Shown here: in pieces, positions 27,161 through 36,426 of the stretch
Numbering within the stretch: the stretch's first letter is position 1
Layout: each line of letters starts with the position of its first letter
DNA from: an uncultured Candidatus Binatia bacterium
GTDB lineage: Bacteria > Desulfobacterota > Binatia > Bin18
Direction of reading: 5' to 3'
NCBI GenBank assembly: GCA_958296235.1
Contig: OY282457.1
Location: forward strand, 1,860,501 to 1,924,500
DNA: 64,000 nucleotides
The notes under the pieces: generated by a model
Database searches by the model: none
Told to the model about the DNA's origin: nothing
Seen by the model: only the letters and a program-made list of their open reading frames with translations
Position numbers and translations under genes: made by a program

Positions 27161-29782
27161 GTGAAGAAGTCGGGAATGGGGGTGTCCGGCCTGCTGCTCG
27201 CCCTGGGTATCAGCTTGGGAGCCGTGCCGGTCGGAGCCCAAGAGACGGAACAGGCCGCGGGGCCGCCAGCAGAGAGACAACAAGAACAGGCAGGGGTCGT
27301 CGCACTGGAAGGGGTCAGGGTGCTGGGCTCCCGTAATGAAGCTCGTTCAGCGCGGGATTCGCTGGTGCCGGTGGACGTCATTCAGGGTGAAGACTTGCGG
27401 ACCTACGGCATCCGGGACATGGACTCGCTGCTGGCGGCGAGTGTTCCATCCTATAACGTCAACCAGCGCGCCGGCGATGCCGCCATGCTGGTCCGCCCGG
27501 CCAATCTGCGCGGGCTGCCGCCCGACTCTACCCTGGTCCTGGTCAACGGTAAACGCCGCCACCGGGCGGCCGTCATCTCTTTTCTGGGGAACGGCATTTC
27601 GGACGGAGCGCAGGGGCCTGATATTTCCGTTATCCCGTCCATTGCCCTCAAGCGGCTGGAAGTGTTGCGTGACGGTTCCTCCTCTCAGTATGGTTCCGAC
27701 GCCATTGCCGGGGCGTTGAATTTCGTGCTGCGCGACGACCCCGAGGGGGCCATGCTGGAAGCGCGCTGGGGCCAGAACTACCACGGAGACGGCGACAAAG
27801 TGAGTGTTGCGGGCAATATCGGCCTGCCGTTGACCGCTGCCGGCTTTGCCAATTTCAGCTTCGAGTTCATGAACGGAGACGAGACCAGACGCAGTGTGCA
27901 GCGTGGCGATGCCCGCGGGTTGATCGAGGCCGGCAATACCCATGTGCGCCGGCCGGCAGCGCAATTTCTCAGCACGCCGGAGGTGCAATACAGCTATAAA
28001 TTCTTCGGCAACCTGGGCCTGGACCTGACCGATATGCACAGCCTCTACGCGTTCGGCAACTATGCCGAACGCAAGGCCGAAGGCGACTTCTTTTTCCGCA
28101 ACCCCAACACCCGGAGCGGCGTGTTTGAGGGCGACCCGCTTGCAGACGGGACGCCCACAATCCGGGTGGCCGACCTGTCGGACGATCTCAGCGGCTGTCC
28201 GGTCGTGCCGGCAAACCCGGCAGCCGATTACGCCAGCGTGCATCTGCCCGAGCACTGCTTCCTCTTCAACGAGCGCTTTCCGGGGGGCTTCGCGCCGCGC
28301 TTCGGCGGCTCAATGCAGGACTGGAGCATCGCCTTTGGGCTGCGGGGGGAACTGTCTGACACCGGTCTGTTGCTGCTGGACGGCTGGCACTACGACCTGA
28401 GCGCCAGCTTCGGTCACAACAGCGTAGACTTCTTTATGCACAACACCATCAACCCGCAGCTCGCCGCCCGGCGGACGAGTATTCCGACCTCCTACCGACC
28501 TGGCGGTTACGCAGAGTTCGACAAGGTGTTTAACGTCGATATCTCCAGGCCGTTCGATGTCGGCTTCTTCTATTCCACGCTGAACCTCGCCTTTGGGCTG
28601 GAGTATCGGGAAGAAGAATTCAGCGCAAACGCTGGCGAGCCGAACTCCTGGAAAATCGAGGAGAACCTGGCCCGGCAGGGCTTTGGCATCGGCTCCAACG
28701 GCTTTCCCGGTCTCAGCCCCACGCATGCCGGTACGTTCAACCGGGGCAGTTACGCCGGCTATCTCGACCTGGAGGCCGAAGTCATCGAAAATGTGACTCT
28801 CGGCCTGGCCGGGCGGTATGAGGACTATGAAGAAGTTGGCGACACACTGAACGGCAAGGCATCTGCCCGCTGGCAGGCGCTGGACGAGGAACTGGTCCGG
28901 GCGGCTGTGCGCGGCTCGGTCGGCTCCGGTTTTCGCGCTCCGACTGTGGGACAGGCGAATGTTCGCAATGTCACGACTTCGCTCATCAACGGAAGACTGG
29001 CGGATGAAGCGACGCTCTCCCCTACCGACCCGATTGCGCAACAGAAGGGCGGCACGCCGCTGGAGCCGGAAAAATCGGTCAACTATTCTGTTGGCACGGT
29101 GTTCAGCCTGGGCCGCCTTGACGTCACCCTCGACTATTACCGTATCAAGATGCAGGATCGTATCGGGTTGACCAATACCCTGCTCTTAACTGAGTCGGAT
29201 ATAGCGGCCCTCCTGGCACGGGGTGTCGCGGACGCGAGCAGCTTCACTGGCGTGCGGTATTTTACCAACGACTTCGATACCACCACGCAAGGCATCGACC
29301 TGGTGGCGACCTACCCGCTGGAGACGTTCGCCGGCAGCACGCTGTTCACCTTTGTGGGCAACTGGAACAGGACGGGCGTCGACAGTCGGAATCCCGCAAT
29401 TATTGACGCCAAGCGAGTGCGCCAGCTTGAAGACAATCTGCCGGAGTTCCGTTTCTCGCTCACGAGTGACCACACCTGGGGGCCGTGGCGATTTCTGACC
29501 CGGCTGCATTTCTACGATGGGTTTTATACCGCCCACTTGGATAGTGCAGACTTGCCCATACAAGCGGGGGAGCGCTGGCTCCTGGACGCGGAACTCTCGT
29601 ACACCTTTCTGAACCTGCCGTTTCTGGGGACGCCGACCCTCGCGTTTGGCGCCGAGAACCTGTTCGATCAGTACCCACGCAGAAATCCGTATGCACGCAT
29701 AGCCGGGGCGAAATATCCGGGCTCGTCGCCCTACGGCTTCAACGGCGGGTTCTATTATCTGCGGGCCGGCTTCGAGTTCTAG
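27161..29782 (+). CDS. TonB-dependent receptor 3
   Basis: The product is 873 residues from the GTG at 27161, with AAGGAGG seven bases upstream. The frame extends back to 27050, but that would translate the terminator. A signal peptide (GLLLALGISLGAVPVGAQ) precedes the plug (VPVDVIQGEDLRTYGIRDMDSLL, LVLVNGKRRHR, DGSSSQYGSDAIAGALNF) and a barrel ending in GFEF. It is the most diverged of the three. It lacks most of the loop around VDRDGNQVLDSSGNPI that receptors 1 and 2 share, so its ligand may differ. Confidence 0.92.
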   Translation: MKKSGMGVSGLLLALGISLGAVPVGAQETEQAAGPPAERQQEQAGVVALEGVRVLGSRNEARSARDSLVPVDVIQGEDLRTYGIRDMDSLLAASVPSYNVNQRAGDAAMLVRPANLRGLPPDSTLVLVNGKRRHRAAVISFLGNGISDGAQGPDISVIPSIALKRLEVLRDGSSSQYGSDAIAGALNFVLRDDPEGAMLEARWGQNYHGDGDKVSVAGNIGLPLTAAGFANFSFEFMNGDETRRSVQRGDARGLIEAGNTHVRRPAAQFLSTPEVQYSYKFFGNLGLDLTDMHSLYAFGNYAERKAEGDFFFRNPNTRSGVFEGDPLADGTPTIRVADLSDDLSGCPVVPANPAADYASVHLPEHCFLFNERFPGGFAPRFGGSMQDWSIAFGLRGELSDTGLLLLDGWHYDLSASFGHNSVDFFMHNTINPQLAARRTSIPTSYRPGGYAEFDKVFNVDISRPFDVGFFYSTLNLAFGLEYREEEFSANAGEPNSWKIEENLARQGFGIGSNGFPGLSPTHAGTFNRGSYAGYLDLEAEVIENVTLGLAGRYEDYEEVGDTLNGKASARWQALDEELVRAAVRGSVGSGFRAPTVGQANVRNVTTSLINGRLADEATLSPTDPIAQQKGGTPLEPEKSVNYSVGTVFSLGRLDVTLDYYRIKMQDRIGLTNTLLLTESDIAALLARGVADASSFTGVRYFTNDFDTTTQGIDLVATYPLETFAGSTLFTFVGNWNRTGVDSRNPAIIDAKRVRQLEDNLPEFRFSLTSDHTWGPWRFLTRLHFYDGFYTAHLDSADLPIQAGERWLLDAELSYTFLNLPFLGTPTLAFGAENLFDQYPRRNPYARIAGAKYPGSSPYGFNGGFYYLRAGFEF

Positions 29783-29812
29783 CCTGACCAATAGACTGGC
29801 GGCGGGTCAGGC
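29782..29812. terminator. Inverted repeat between convergent receptor 3 and hpnL
   Basis: GCCTGACC and GGTCAGGC form an eight-base stem with a 15-base loop, overlapping the end of hpnL. The position between convergent genes suggests a bidirectional stop, but there is no U-run on either side. Confidence 0.35.
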
Positions 29813-30826
29813 CGGCGGGGTTTTCTCGGGAAAGAAGGAATAGCCGGCGCGGGTCAGGACGATCAATCCGATCAGATTATAGACCGCCTCTCGCGCCCGC
29901 TTGAGGAGCATGAGCGTCAGGCCCGCGCCCTCCCCAATACCAAGCAGGCGGCACAGGAATACCCCACCCGCCTCACGCACCCCCAGCGCGCCAGGGATAA
30001 TCAACGCCGCGGCCGTCATGGGTTGAATCATGGTTTCAATAATGAGGGCGTCCATCCAACTGGCTTGTATTCCGATCAAGGTGAAAAAAACATAGACTTC
30101 CACCGCCCCCACCGCCCAACCCAGAAAGTGATACAGGCTGGCCGCAATGAAATCCTTGGCGTCTCCGTCATACAGATGAAAAAGATGCGTATCGACGTGT
30201 TTGGCCCGCTCCTGCCAGTGCGCCAGGCGGTTCCAGCTGGGAAATCGGCGGCGCAGCCATCCAATACATTTTTCAACAAGTCCCCGCTGCTGCCAGCGCA
30301 CGATTATCAGCACGAATCCGTACGCCAGGACAAAAACGGCACCAAATATCCACCAGGCATGATAACCGATATCCAGGCGATAGAGAAAAAACGGCAGACC
30401 CAGCACGATAAAGGCGACCTGGGAGACGGTCAGGGCGGTCTTGGCAGCGACAACCGATGCCGCGCCAACATCGGAGGTCACGCCGTATTGTCGCAAGAGG
30501 TAGACCTTGACAGCCTCGCCGCCGACATTCGCCGTTGGCGTCAAATTATTGATGGCCTCGCCGGCCAGTCGGGTCAACGAGAGCTGAAGAATGGAGAGTT
30601 GCCTGGCGGCCGCTGAGCCACCCATAGTATAGCCCCAGCCCTTGGCGTCAAACAGCGCCACAAAGCTCTGGGGGACGAGGACCAGGGGGGCGAGCCAGCC
30701 AATATGGTACAGGCGCTGGGCAACCTCAGTAATGCCGACCTTCCAGAAGAGCGCTCCCAGCAGGCTGAGACCGATCAGCGCTGCGCCAAGCTGGAGGGCC
30801 CGGCTCTTTTTCTGCTCCGCGGTCAT
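29807..30826 (-). CDS. hpnL: HpnL, hopanoid-associated membrane protein (UPF0104/LPG synthase-like)
   Basis: The product is 339 residues with about eight membrane helices. The motifs LAGEAINNLTPTANVGGEAVKVYLL and MTAAALIIPGALGVREAGGVFL are those of the lysylphosphatidylglycerol synthase transmembrane family, of which HpnL is the hopanoid-cluster member. Its exact step is unknown; a flippase or lipid-transfer role has been proposed for the superfamily. It is separated from hpnJ by the receptor array. The ribosome site is weak. Confidence 0.85.
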   Translation of the reverse strand: MTAEQKKSRALQLGAALIGLSLLGALFWKVGITEVAQRLYHIGWLAPLVLVPQSFVALFDAKGWGYTMGGSAAARQLSILQLSLTRLAGEAINNLTPTANVGGEAVKVYLLRQYGVTSDVGAASVVAAKTALTVSQVAFIVLGLPFFLYRLDIGYHAWWIFGAVFVLAYGFVLIIVRWQQRGLVEKCIGWLRRRFPSWNRLAHWQERAKHVDTHLFHLYDGDAKDFIAASLYHFLGWAVGAVEVYVFFTLIGIQASWMDALIIETMIQPMTAAALIIPGALGVREAGGVFLCRLLGIGEGAGLTLMLLKRAREAVYNLIGLIVLTRAGYSFFPEKTPPA

Positions 30827-30928
30827 GCCTGGATTTCTCTGGGGAGCAGGAGGCTGGGGAAAGACGGTGCAGGATGCAAGCAGTCGCTCTCTTGTCCAGG
30901 CGCGTGTCTTGGGCCTGTTACGCGCCGG

Positions 30929-31828
30929 CTATTCAGGGGCTCCGGACGGGAGGCCGGCCATCTCTCGAACAACGGTCGCCAGCGCGCCCCAGTCGAGGTC
31001 GCCCCGTCCTCTGGCAAAGGCGGCCCGCAAATGCGTGTCAGCCAAGTCGGCCAACGGCAGGGGCGCGACCACATCTTTGGCCAGCTTTTGCATCAGCCCG
31101 ACATCTTTCAAGCCCAGCGCCAGCGCAAAGCCCGCAGGAACATACTCTTGCTGTGCAATCCGACTGCCATAGCCCTGAAACAACGGGACGGGCAGCAGTG
31201 CCCGAATCAACTCCAGGACGGTCTCGTTCTGCAAGCCGCCCTTCTCGGCCAGGGTCAGCGCCTCGCTGAGGGTTTCGATGGCGGCAATCACAAAAAAGTT
31301 CCCCACCAGCTTGAGGACGTTGGCCAGGTGGGGCTCTTCACCTACCACGATGACCCCTTGACCCAGAGCCTCAAACGCAGGTCGGCAGCGGTCAATGGCC
31401 GCGGCTGAGCCAGCCGGACAAACCCACAGTTTTGCCGCGGCCGCAGCCTCTGGACGGCCGAAGACCGGCGCGGCCACAAAATGCGTCCCCCGACCGTGAT
31501 ACAGCGCCGCCAGTTCTTTGGTCACATCGGGTGAGACGGTGCTCATATCAACGTGAATCCCGTCCGGTTGGAGGCCGGCCAGAATACCGTCCTCACCCAA
31601 CGCAATGGCCCGCAGCGCAGCGTCATCAGCAATAATGCTGATCACAATGTCGGTTTGCGCGGCCAACTCGCGGGGGGAATCGGCCCACTGCGCGCCGTGT
31701 TGGCGCAAAGTGTCGGCGCGTGAGGCCGTACGATTGAAAACCGCAAGTGAAAAATCGGCATCAAGCAGATGCTGCGCCATAGGCAGGCCCATCCGCCCCA
31801 GTCCAATAAAGCCTATCGAGGAAGTCAT
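30929..31828 (-). CDS. NAD(P)-dependent 3-hydroxyisobutyrate-dehydrogenase-like oxidoreductase
   Basis: The product is 299 residues. The N-terminal Rossmann motif GFIGLGRMGLPMAQHL, the substrate loop DMSTVSPD, the VFGRPEAA segment and the catalytic lysine region LKLVGNFF define the beta-hydroxyacid dehydrogenase family, or a related imine reductase. It is cytoplasmic. The substrate cannot be told from sequence. A repeat fragment lies just upstream. Confidence 0.87.
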   Translation of the reverse strand: MTSSIGFIGLGRMGLPMAQHLLDADFSLAVFNRTASRADTLRQHGAQWADSPRELAAQTDIVISIIADDAALRAIALGEDGILAGLQPDGIHVDMSTVSPDVTKELAALYHGRGTHFVAAPVFGRPEAAAAAKLWVCPAGSAAAIDRCRPAFEALGQGVIVVGEEPHLANVLKLVGNFFVIAAIETLSEALTLAEKGGLQNETVLELIRALLPVPLFQGYGSRIAQQEYVPAGFALALGLKDVGLMQKLAKDVVAPLPLADLADTHLRAAFARGRGDLDWGALATVVREMAGLPSGAPE

Positions 31829-31849
31829 AGGGGGATCGCTCTTCTTCTG

Positions 31850-31891
31850 CTCCCTCTCCCCTGGAGGGAGAGGGTTGGGGTGAGGGGGACA
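31850..31891 (-). repeat. Fragment of the dispersed palindromic element
   Basis: CCCTCTCCCCTGGAGGGAG followed by GTTGGGGTGAGGGGG matches the internal hairpin and tail of the larger copies. The terminal repeats are absent. It separates the oxidoreductase gene from apaG. Confidence 0.6.
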
Positions 31892-31949
31892 CTACTCTCT
31901 TGTGTAGTCATGGGTCCAGGGGTTTTGTCCGATGGGCGCTTCGAGCTCA

Positions 31950-32339
31950 TTAGTGCATGGCGTGCGGTTCGCGCAGAATAAATTCGGCGATTTCCGCATC
32001 AAACCGCTCTCCGTCCGCCGTAGTCATCTGATAGCTGCCACGCATGGAACCAAAGGGTGTCGTCAGTGGACAGCCCGAGGTGTACTCAAAAGATTGGCCC
32101 TGCGCCAGGACGGGCTGCTCACCCACCACGCCCGGTCCTTTGACTTCTTCCACGTGGCCGGTGGCGTCGGTAATAATCCAATGGCGAGTCATGAGTTGGG
32201 CGGTGGTCGGCCCTTCATTGGTGATGCGGATGGTATACAGGAAAAACCACTGGCTCTGCTGAGGAGAAGAGCGGGTCGGGTCGTATTGGGTTTCTACGCT
32301 GATGCGAATCCCTCGGGTGACTGTTTCAGAGGCTGGCAC
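31950..32339 (-). CDS. apaG: ApaG domain protein
   Basis: The product is 129 residues from a GTG at 32339, with AGGAGG upstream. The longer frame from 32420 has no better start. The single ApaG fold (ISVETQYDP, FFLYTIRITNEG, LMTRHWIITDATG, VVGEQPVLAQGQSFEYTSGCPL, MRGSYQM) has near-standard length. The E. coli homolog is linked to Co/Mg resistance and nucleoside tetraphosphate levels, but the biochemical role is unsettled. Confidence 0.9.
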   Translation of the reverse strand: MPASETVTRGIRISVETQYDPTRSSPQQSQWFFLYTIRITNEGPTTAQLMTRHWIITDATGHVEEVKGPGVVGEQPVLAQGQSFEYTSGCPLTTPFGSMRGSYQMTTADGERFDAEIAEFILREPHAMH

Positions 32340-32434
32340 GCTGTCTCCTCCTCTTTCTCTCATTAGCAGGCATGGCGGGCGAACATGTTGGAGTGTATGA
32401 CCGCCCTGCCAGCGCGTCAACCAAGTGTGGCGCT

Positions 32435-32866
32435 TTACTCTTCTGACAGGGCCGCGGCGATATCTGCCGCCAGCCGCCGACCCGTTTCATTGTCCAGCGT
32501 GCCGGCCGGCCATTCAATGCCGAGCCCTGCGCCCTCAGTCGCATCCGGGAATCTGGGAATGATATGGAAGTGGACGTGCAGCACGGCCTGGTGCGCGCTG
32601 GCGCCGTTATTTTGCAGGATGTTGAACGCTGTGGCTCCGCTGGCTTTGAGAACGGCCCGGCTCAGCCGGGGGAGCACTCGGCCAAGGGCCGCCGCGGATT
32701 CGTCCGAAAGCTGGTCGAGCGTTTCTGCCGGCTCTTTTGGGATGAGCAGGGTATGACCGGCACTCAGCGGGCCAATATCGAGAAAGGCGAAGACCTGATC
32801 GTCTTCATAGATTTTGTGACACGGAATCTCGCCGGCAATGATTTTCAGAAAAATTGTCTCTGCCAT
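32435..32866 (-). CDS. HIT family protein
   Basis: The product is 143 residues from MAETIFLK (32866). The histidine triad HVHFHIIP is intact, preceded by IPCHKIYEDDQVFAFLD and NNGASAHQ. It is a nucleotide phosphoramidase or Ap4A hydrolase-type housekeeping enzyme of the Hint branch. It lies 95 bases upstream of apaG on the same strand. Confidence 0.92.
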   Translation of the reverse strand: MAETIFLKIIAGEIPCHKIYEDDQVFAFLDIGPLSAGHTLLIPKEPAETLDQLSDESAAALGRVLPRLSRAVLKASGATAFNILQNNGASAHQAVLHVHFHIIPRFPDATEGAGLGIEWPAGTLDNETGRRLAADIAAALSEE

Positions 32867-32974
32867 GCCCCGAGAGTAGCGCATGACAGAACGGGCGGGT
32901 AGGGTCTCAGTTTCACATCTCCCGCCCCCGCTGCCGGCTCAGCGCCTCCCTCTTCCCTGACCTTCCCCCTCAGA

Positions 32975-33186
32975 ACGTGTGCTGCCCATTGGGTCGCCGG
33001 CCCCCGGGCGGTCCGTCGGCCCCCTCACCCGGCCCTTCGACAGGCTCAGGGCCACCCTCTCCCTCCAGGGGAGAGGGAAAGCCAGGGGAGAGGGAAAGCC
33101 AAGAGGCCCTCTCCCGCTGGGAGAGGGGTTGGGGTGAGGGTCGAACCGGCTGGGGGCCGCCGAGCCCTGGAATCTGCATCACACGT
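32975..33186 (+). repeat. Dispersed palindromic element, copy C
   Basis: This 212-base copy runs from ACGTGTGCTGC to GCATCACACGT, with one mismatch between the ends. It contains the same blocks as copy B plus a short internal duplication of GGGGAGAGGGAAAGCCA. It fills most of the gap between the SMP-30 gene and the HIT gene. Confidence 0.75.
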
Positions 33187-33221
33187 CCCGAGAGGGGAAC
33201 AGAGTACGCTACGGCTCTGGC

Positions 33222-34064
33222 TTATGGCAATCCGGCGCCCGGCACCTCAACCTGGACCGTTTCAATACACGCCGCGGACTTCCCCTGGGCTAACTCCTCC
33301 ACAGTTGTGGCCGCGGTCAGCATGAAGAGTGTGTGACGCCCTTCCCCGCCCAACATGCAGGCAACGGCCCGCTTGTCTGGGACAGGAATCCGCTGTGTGA
33401 CGTCTCCGCCGTCTTTGACTCGAATAAATTCACCACTCCCGAACGAACTCACCCACACCGCCCCTTCGGCATCCAGACAAATCCCGTCCGGCGTCGCTTC
33501 ACCCAGTTGGGCAAACACGCGCCGGTCCGACAACGAGCCATCGTCGGCAATATGGAAGGCGGTTAAACAGTTCGCAAACGTTTCGGCAACAATGAAGGTC
33601 TTCCCGTCTGGACTGATAACGCTACCATTCGGGAAGCCCAGACCTTCCGCTACCACGCCGGCCTGTCCGTCCGGCGTGACCATGACAATGTTTGCCGGCT
33701 GGGCGTCTTCGCCGCCCATCAGGTCGTAGCCAAAGCTCCCGATATAGGACCGGCCCTGCGCATCAACGACCATGTCATTGATATCGCCCCGGACGAGCGC
33801 AGAGACATCCGCGACTTCTGCGAGGCCGTTCGGGTCCTGCCGGAGCAGTTTTTTATCGTGCATGGAGACGATGAGCAGGCGTCCATCTGGCAGGAAGCCC
33901 AGCCCCGACGGGCGCTGCGGGACCGTTGCGACCAACTCGGTGTTGCCCTGCATATCAACTGTGAGTACTTTCTCGGCGAACATATCCGAAACCCAGAGTT
34001 TGCCGTCGTGCCAACGCGGGCCTTCAAGAAAAATAAATCCATCCGCAAGGAGCTGAGTCGCCAT
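33222..34064 (-). CDS. SMP-30/gluconolactonase family protein
   Basis: The product is 280 residues. It is a six-bladed propeller with the entrance motif EGPRWHDGKLWVSDM, the metal-binding GDINDMVVDAQGRSYIGSFG, FPNGSVISPDGKTF and DGICLDAEGAVWVSSF. The family hydrolyses lactones. It follows the enoyl-CoA hydratase gene by 18 bases, so the two are likely co-transcribed and may act in one degradation route. Confidence 0.9.
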   Translation of the reverse strand: MATQLLADGFIFLEGPRWHDGKLWVSDMFAEKVLTVDMQGNTELVATVPQRPSGLGFLPDGRLLIVSMHDKKLLRQDPNGLAEVADVSALVRGDINDMVVDAQGRSYIGSFGYDLMGGEDAQPANIVMVTPDGQAGVVAEGLGFPNGSVISPDGKTFIVAETFANCLTAFHIADDGSLSDRRVFAQLGEATPDGICLDAEGAVWVSSFGSGEFIRVKDGGDVTQRIPVPDKRAVACMLGGEGRHTLFMLTAATTVEELAQGKSAACIETVQVEVPGAGLP

Positions 34065-34082
34065 GTTGTCCCCCTTTCATCC

Positions 34083-34880
34083 CTAGCGGCCACGGAAGAC
34101 CGGTTGCCGTTTGTCCATAAATGCGTTGACGCCTTCTTGATGATCTTCCGTTTGGCCACAGCGCAGATGCGTTTCCGCCTCCCGGTCGAGCATAGTACGA
34201 AAATCTACCGCGCCCGACGCATTGACGTTGGCTTTCATATAGCGGTAGCTGACCAGGGGGCCGGAGGCGATCCGCCCGGCCAGTTCCAGCGCTTCGTTCA
34301 TGAGCTGGTCGTGGGCAAAAACACGATTGACCAGGCCGACCCGCAGCGCTTCATCTGCGTTAATCATGTCCGGCAAAAAGAATAGCTCCTTCGCCTTAGC
34401 TTGGCCGACCAGGCGGCTGAGTTGCCAGGTCGTCCCGTAGTCGCCGCCATAGCCCACCCGCGCATAGGCCGTCCCGAGCCGCGCCCGGTCGGAGGCAAAG
34501 CGCAGGTCACACGACAGGGCGATGCCCAAGCCGGCGCCGGCGGCCGGTCCGTTAATCACCGCGATCGTGACCTTGGGCATATGGTGCAACAACCAGGGCC
34601 AGGTATGCCCTTCGCGGAGTTCGTCGATCTGCTGCTCAAGGGTGGAATCCCTGGCGCCGATCTCCTCACCCTTTTGCATGGCGGACACATCGCCGCCCGC
34701 GCAAAAGCCCCGACCCGCGCCCGTCAGCACAACCGCGCCAATATCGGGGTCTTCCGACATCTCGCGCAGCGCCGAAACCGCGGCCCGGTTCATATCTCTG
34801 GTGAGCGCGTTGAGCTTATCGGGGCGATTCATGGTCAAAATGCCGACACGGTTTGTGACTTCGATAGTGAGATCAGCCAT
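34083..34880 (-). CDS. Enoyl-CoA hydratase/isomerase family protein
   Basis: The product is 265 residues with a strong ribosome site, AAGGAGGAAG. Crotonase features are NALTRDMNRAAVSAL, the oxyanion loops GRGFCAGGDVSAM and NGPAAGAGLGIALSCDLRFAS, and ARVGYGGDYGTTWQLSRLVG. The second catalytic position near GYGGDYG has no typical glutamate, so isomerase or a different acyl-CoA reaction is possible. First gene of the pair with the SMP-30 protein. Confidence 0.88.
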   Translation of the reverse strand: MADLTIEVTNRVGILTMNRPDKLNALTRDMNRAAVSALREMSEDPDIGAVVLTGAGRGFCAGGDVSAMQKGEEIGARDSTLEQQIDELREGHTWPWLLHHMPKVTIAVINGPAAGAGLGIALSCDLRFASDRARLGTAYARVGYGGDYGTTWQLSRLVGQAKAKELFFLPDMINADEALRVGLVNRVFAHDQLMNEALELAGRIASGPLVSYRYMKANVNASGAVDFRTMLDREAETHLRCGQTEDHQEGVNAFMDKRQPVFRGR

Positions 34881-34957
34881 CTGTCTTCCTCCTTGTTCCC
34901 GGTGGATGAAGCTTGCACTTTATCGCGTTTTGCGTAGAAAGGAAGGGACAGGTCAAT

Positions 34958-35006
34958 AAGAGGAAACGTGTCCAGCTCTGTCTGATTGGAGGACACGGTT
35001 CCTCTT
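34958..35006. repeat. Hairpin element 1 upstream of the PPOX-type gene
   Basis: AAGAGGAAACGTGTCC and GGACACGGTTCCTCTT pair over 16 bases with one mismatch around a 17-base loop. A related hairpin sits at 46631. The start codon of the next gene is 27 bases away. TTTGCGTAGAAAG further upstream can pair with CTTTACGCAA at the right arm, allowing an alternative fold. Confidence 0.65.
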
Positions 35007-35032
35007 TACGCAAGGAAAAAGGAGAGGAAATT

Positions 35033-35662
35033 ATGACGGCAACCGCAGACCCGCATCAGATTACGAGTGTGGAACAGCTTCGCGAACGCATTGGATCACC
35101 GAGTGAGCTCGTCCCGCACAAGCTCTGGACCGCCTTGGATGAGTCGTGCATGGACTTCATCAAACGCTCGCCGTTTCTGTTACTCTCCACAGCAGATACC
35201 GAGGGGAATCAGGATGTCTCACCCAAAGGGGATGGGCCGGGGTTTGTCAGCATTGAGGATGAACATACGCTGCTCATCCCGGACCGGGCCGGCAACAAGC
35301 TGGTCTTCGGGCTGACTAATATCATTGAGAACCCCCATATTGGCCTGATTTTCCTGCTGCCGGGAACGCCGGAAACCATGCGGGTCAATGGCAGGGCTGA
35401 GCTCACGACCGACCCTCAGCTTCTGGAGCGCCTGTCCGCGCGAGGAAAACCCGCGGTGGTTGCTATCCGGGTCCATATCAAAGAGGTGTTCTACCACTGC
35501 GCCAAGGCGTTTATCCGGTCACAACTCTGGAAGCCCGATACCTGGCAGGACCGCCTGAAAATCTCGTTCGGTAAGATTCTGGCGGCCAAGATGGGCGGCG
35601 ACACGACCATGGCCGACAAGATTGATGAATTTGTCGAACAGGACTACCGGACCAATCTGTAG
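35033..35662 (+). CDS. Pyridoxamine 5'-phosphate oxidase family FMN-binding protein
   Basis: The product is 209 residues from the ATG at 35033 (GGAGAGG upstream). The split-barrel flavin-binding fold shows RSPFLLLSTADTEGNQDVSPKGDGPGF, LIPDRAGNKLVFGLTNIIENPHIGLIFLLPG and RVNGRAEL. This is the MSMEG_1061-like subgroup, not the vitamin B6 enzyme itself. A flavin reductase or oxidase role is likely; the substrate is unknown. Confidence 0.86.
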   Translation: MTATADPHQITSVEQLRERIGSPSELVPHKLWTALDESCMDFIKRSPFLLLSTADTEGNQDVSPKGDGPGFVSIEDEHTLLIPDRAGNKLVFGLTNIIENPHIGLIFLLPGTPETMRVNGRAELTTDPQLLERLSARGKPAVVAIRVHIKEVFYHCAKAFIRSQLWKPDTWQDRLKISFGKILAAKMGGDTTMADKIDEFVEQDYRTNL

Positions 35663-35696
35663 GCTCCCTCCATGTCAATCTTCTATGCCAGCCTGC

Positions 35697-36251
35697 TCAG
35701 CGGAGCAATTTTTCTTCGCGTACATCGTCCGGCCCATACTGTTCCTGAAACGCCTGAAGCGCGCGATTGAAGGCAGGGTCTTCTTCCGCATCGGGCGGCG
35801 CGTCGGCCGCGGGCAGGTCAAGTCGCGCCATAGCCGCTTGCCAGCGCTCCAATTGCGGCGGGGACAGGGGCACGGATACGGTGTAATGCAGTCCGGTATC
35901 TTCACTGAGCAGAATAACCGTCAGCTTATCCTGTTGGACGAGCTTGTGCAGAAGAGCGGCGTCGCTCGCCTGTCTTGGATTGAGATAGAACACACCGCCT
36001 TTGCTCCCTCCAAAGGTCGGGTGCAGCTGGTAGCCGATGGCCACCACCCATATCCGCTCGGGACTCTGCCACGTAGACAGGCTCAGGGAGAGCGGCAGGG
36101 GGGCTTCGATAAACCAGTCCAGGTCTTCGACCCGGCTGACAACGGCCAGCTCTTGGGTACCCTCACGGTCAATAAACCGGACGGAATACAGGGGTTCTTC
36201 CATTAAGAGCAGCCAGCTTTCTCGGTTAATCACCACACCGGTCGGTTGCAT
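35697..36251 (-). CDS. Conserved-looking hypothetical protein
   Basis: The product is 184 residues with a strong ribosome site (GAGGAGG). It is acidic and soluble, with no signal peptide or membrane segment. The N-terminal half alternates short strands (SVRFIDREGTQELAVVSRVEDLDWF) and the C-terminus is helical and acidic. I do not recognise the family. Codon use matches the neighbours, so it is probably a native gene. Confidence 0.65.
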   Translation of the reverse strand: MQPTGVVINRESWLLLMEEPLYSVRFIDREGTQELAVVSRVEDLDWFIEAPLPLSLSLSTWQSPERIWVVAIGYQLHPTFGGSKGGVFYLNPRQASDAALLHKLVQQDKLTVILLSEDTGLHYTVSVPLSPPQLERWQAAMARLDLPAADAPPDAEEDPAFNRALQAFQEQYGPDDVREEKLLR

Positions 36252-36332
36252 TGGCGTTCCTCCTCAAATGAGTGAACGCGCCCTCCAAACAGACGGGCAG
36301 ATGTTGGCACGCTGACTCATTTCCTCACACGC

Positions 36333-36361
36333 TTGACCCACAGGCACGCATCTATCATACA
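36333..36361 (+). promoter_or_regulatory. Possible promoter of the MFS gene
   Basis: TTGACC and CATACA are separated by 17 bases, 65 bases before the transporter start. The -10 box is a weak match, so this is tentative. Confidence 0.3.
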
Positions 36362-36426
36362 TGGCACTCGCATGGCAGGTTCGACCGTACGGGGCGCAGA
36401 CACCGGTCATCACACAAGGAGGGACT

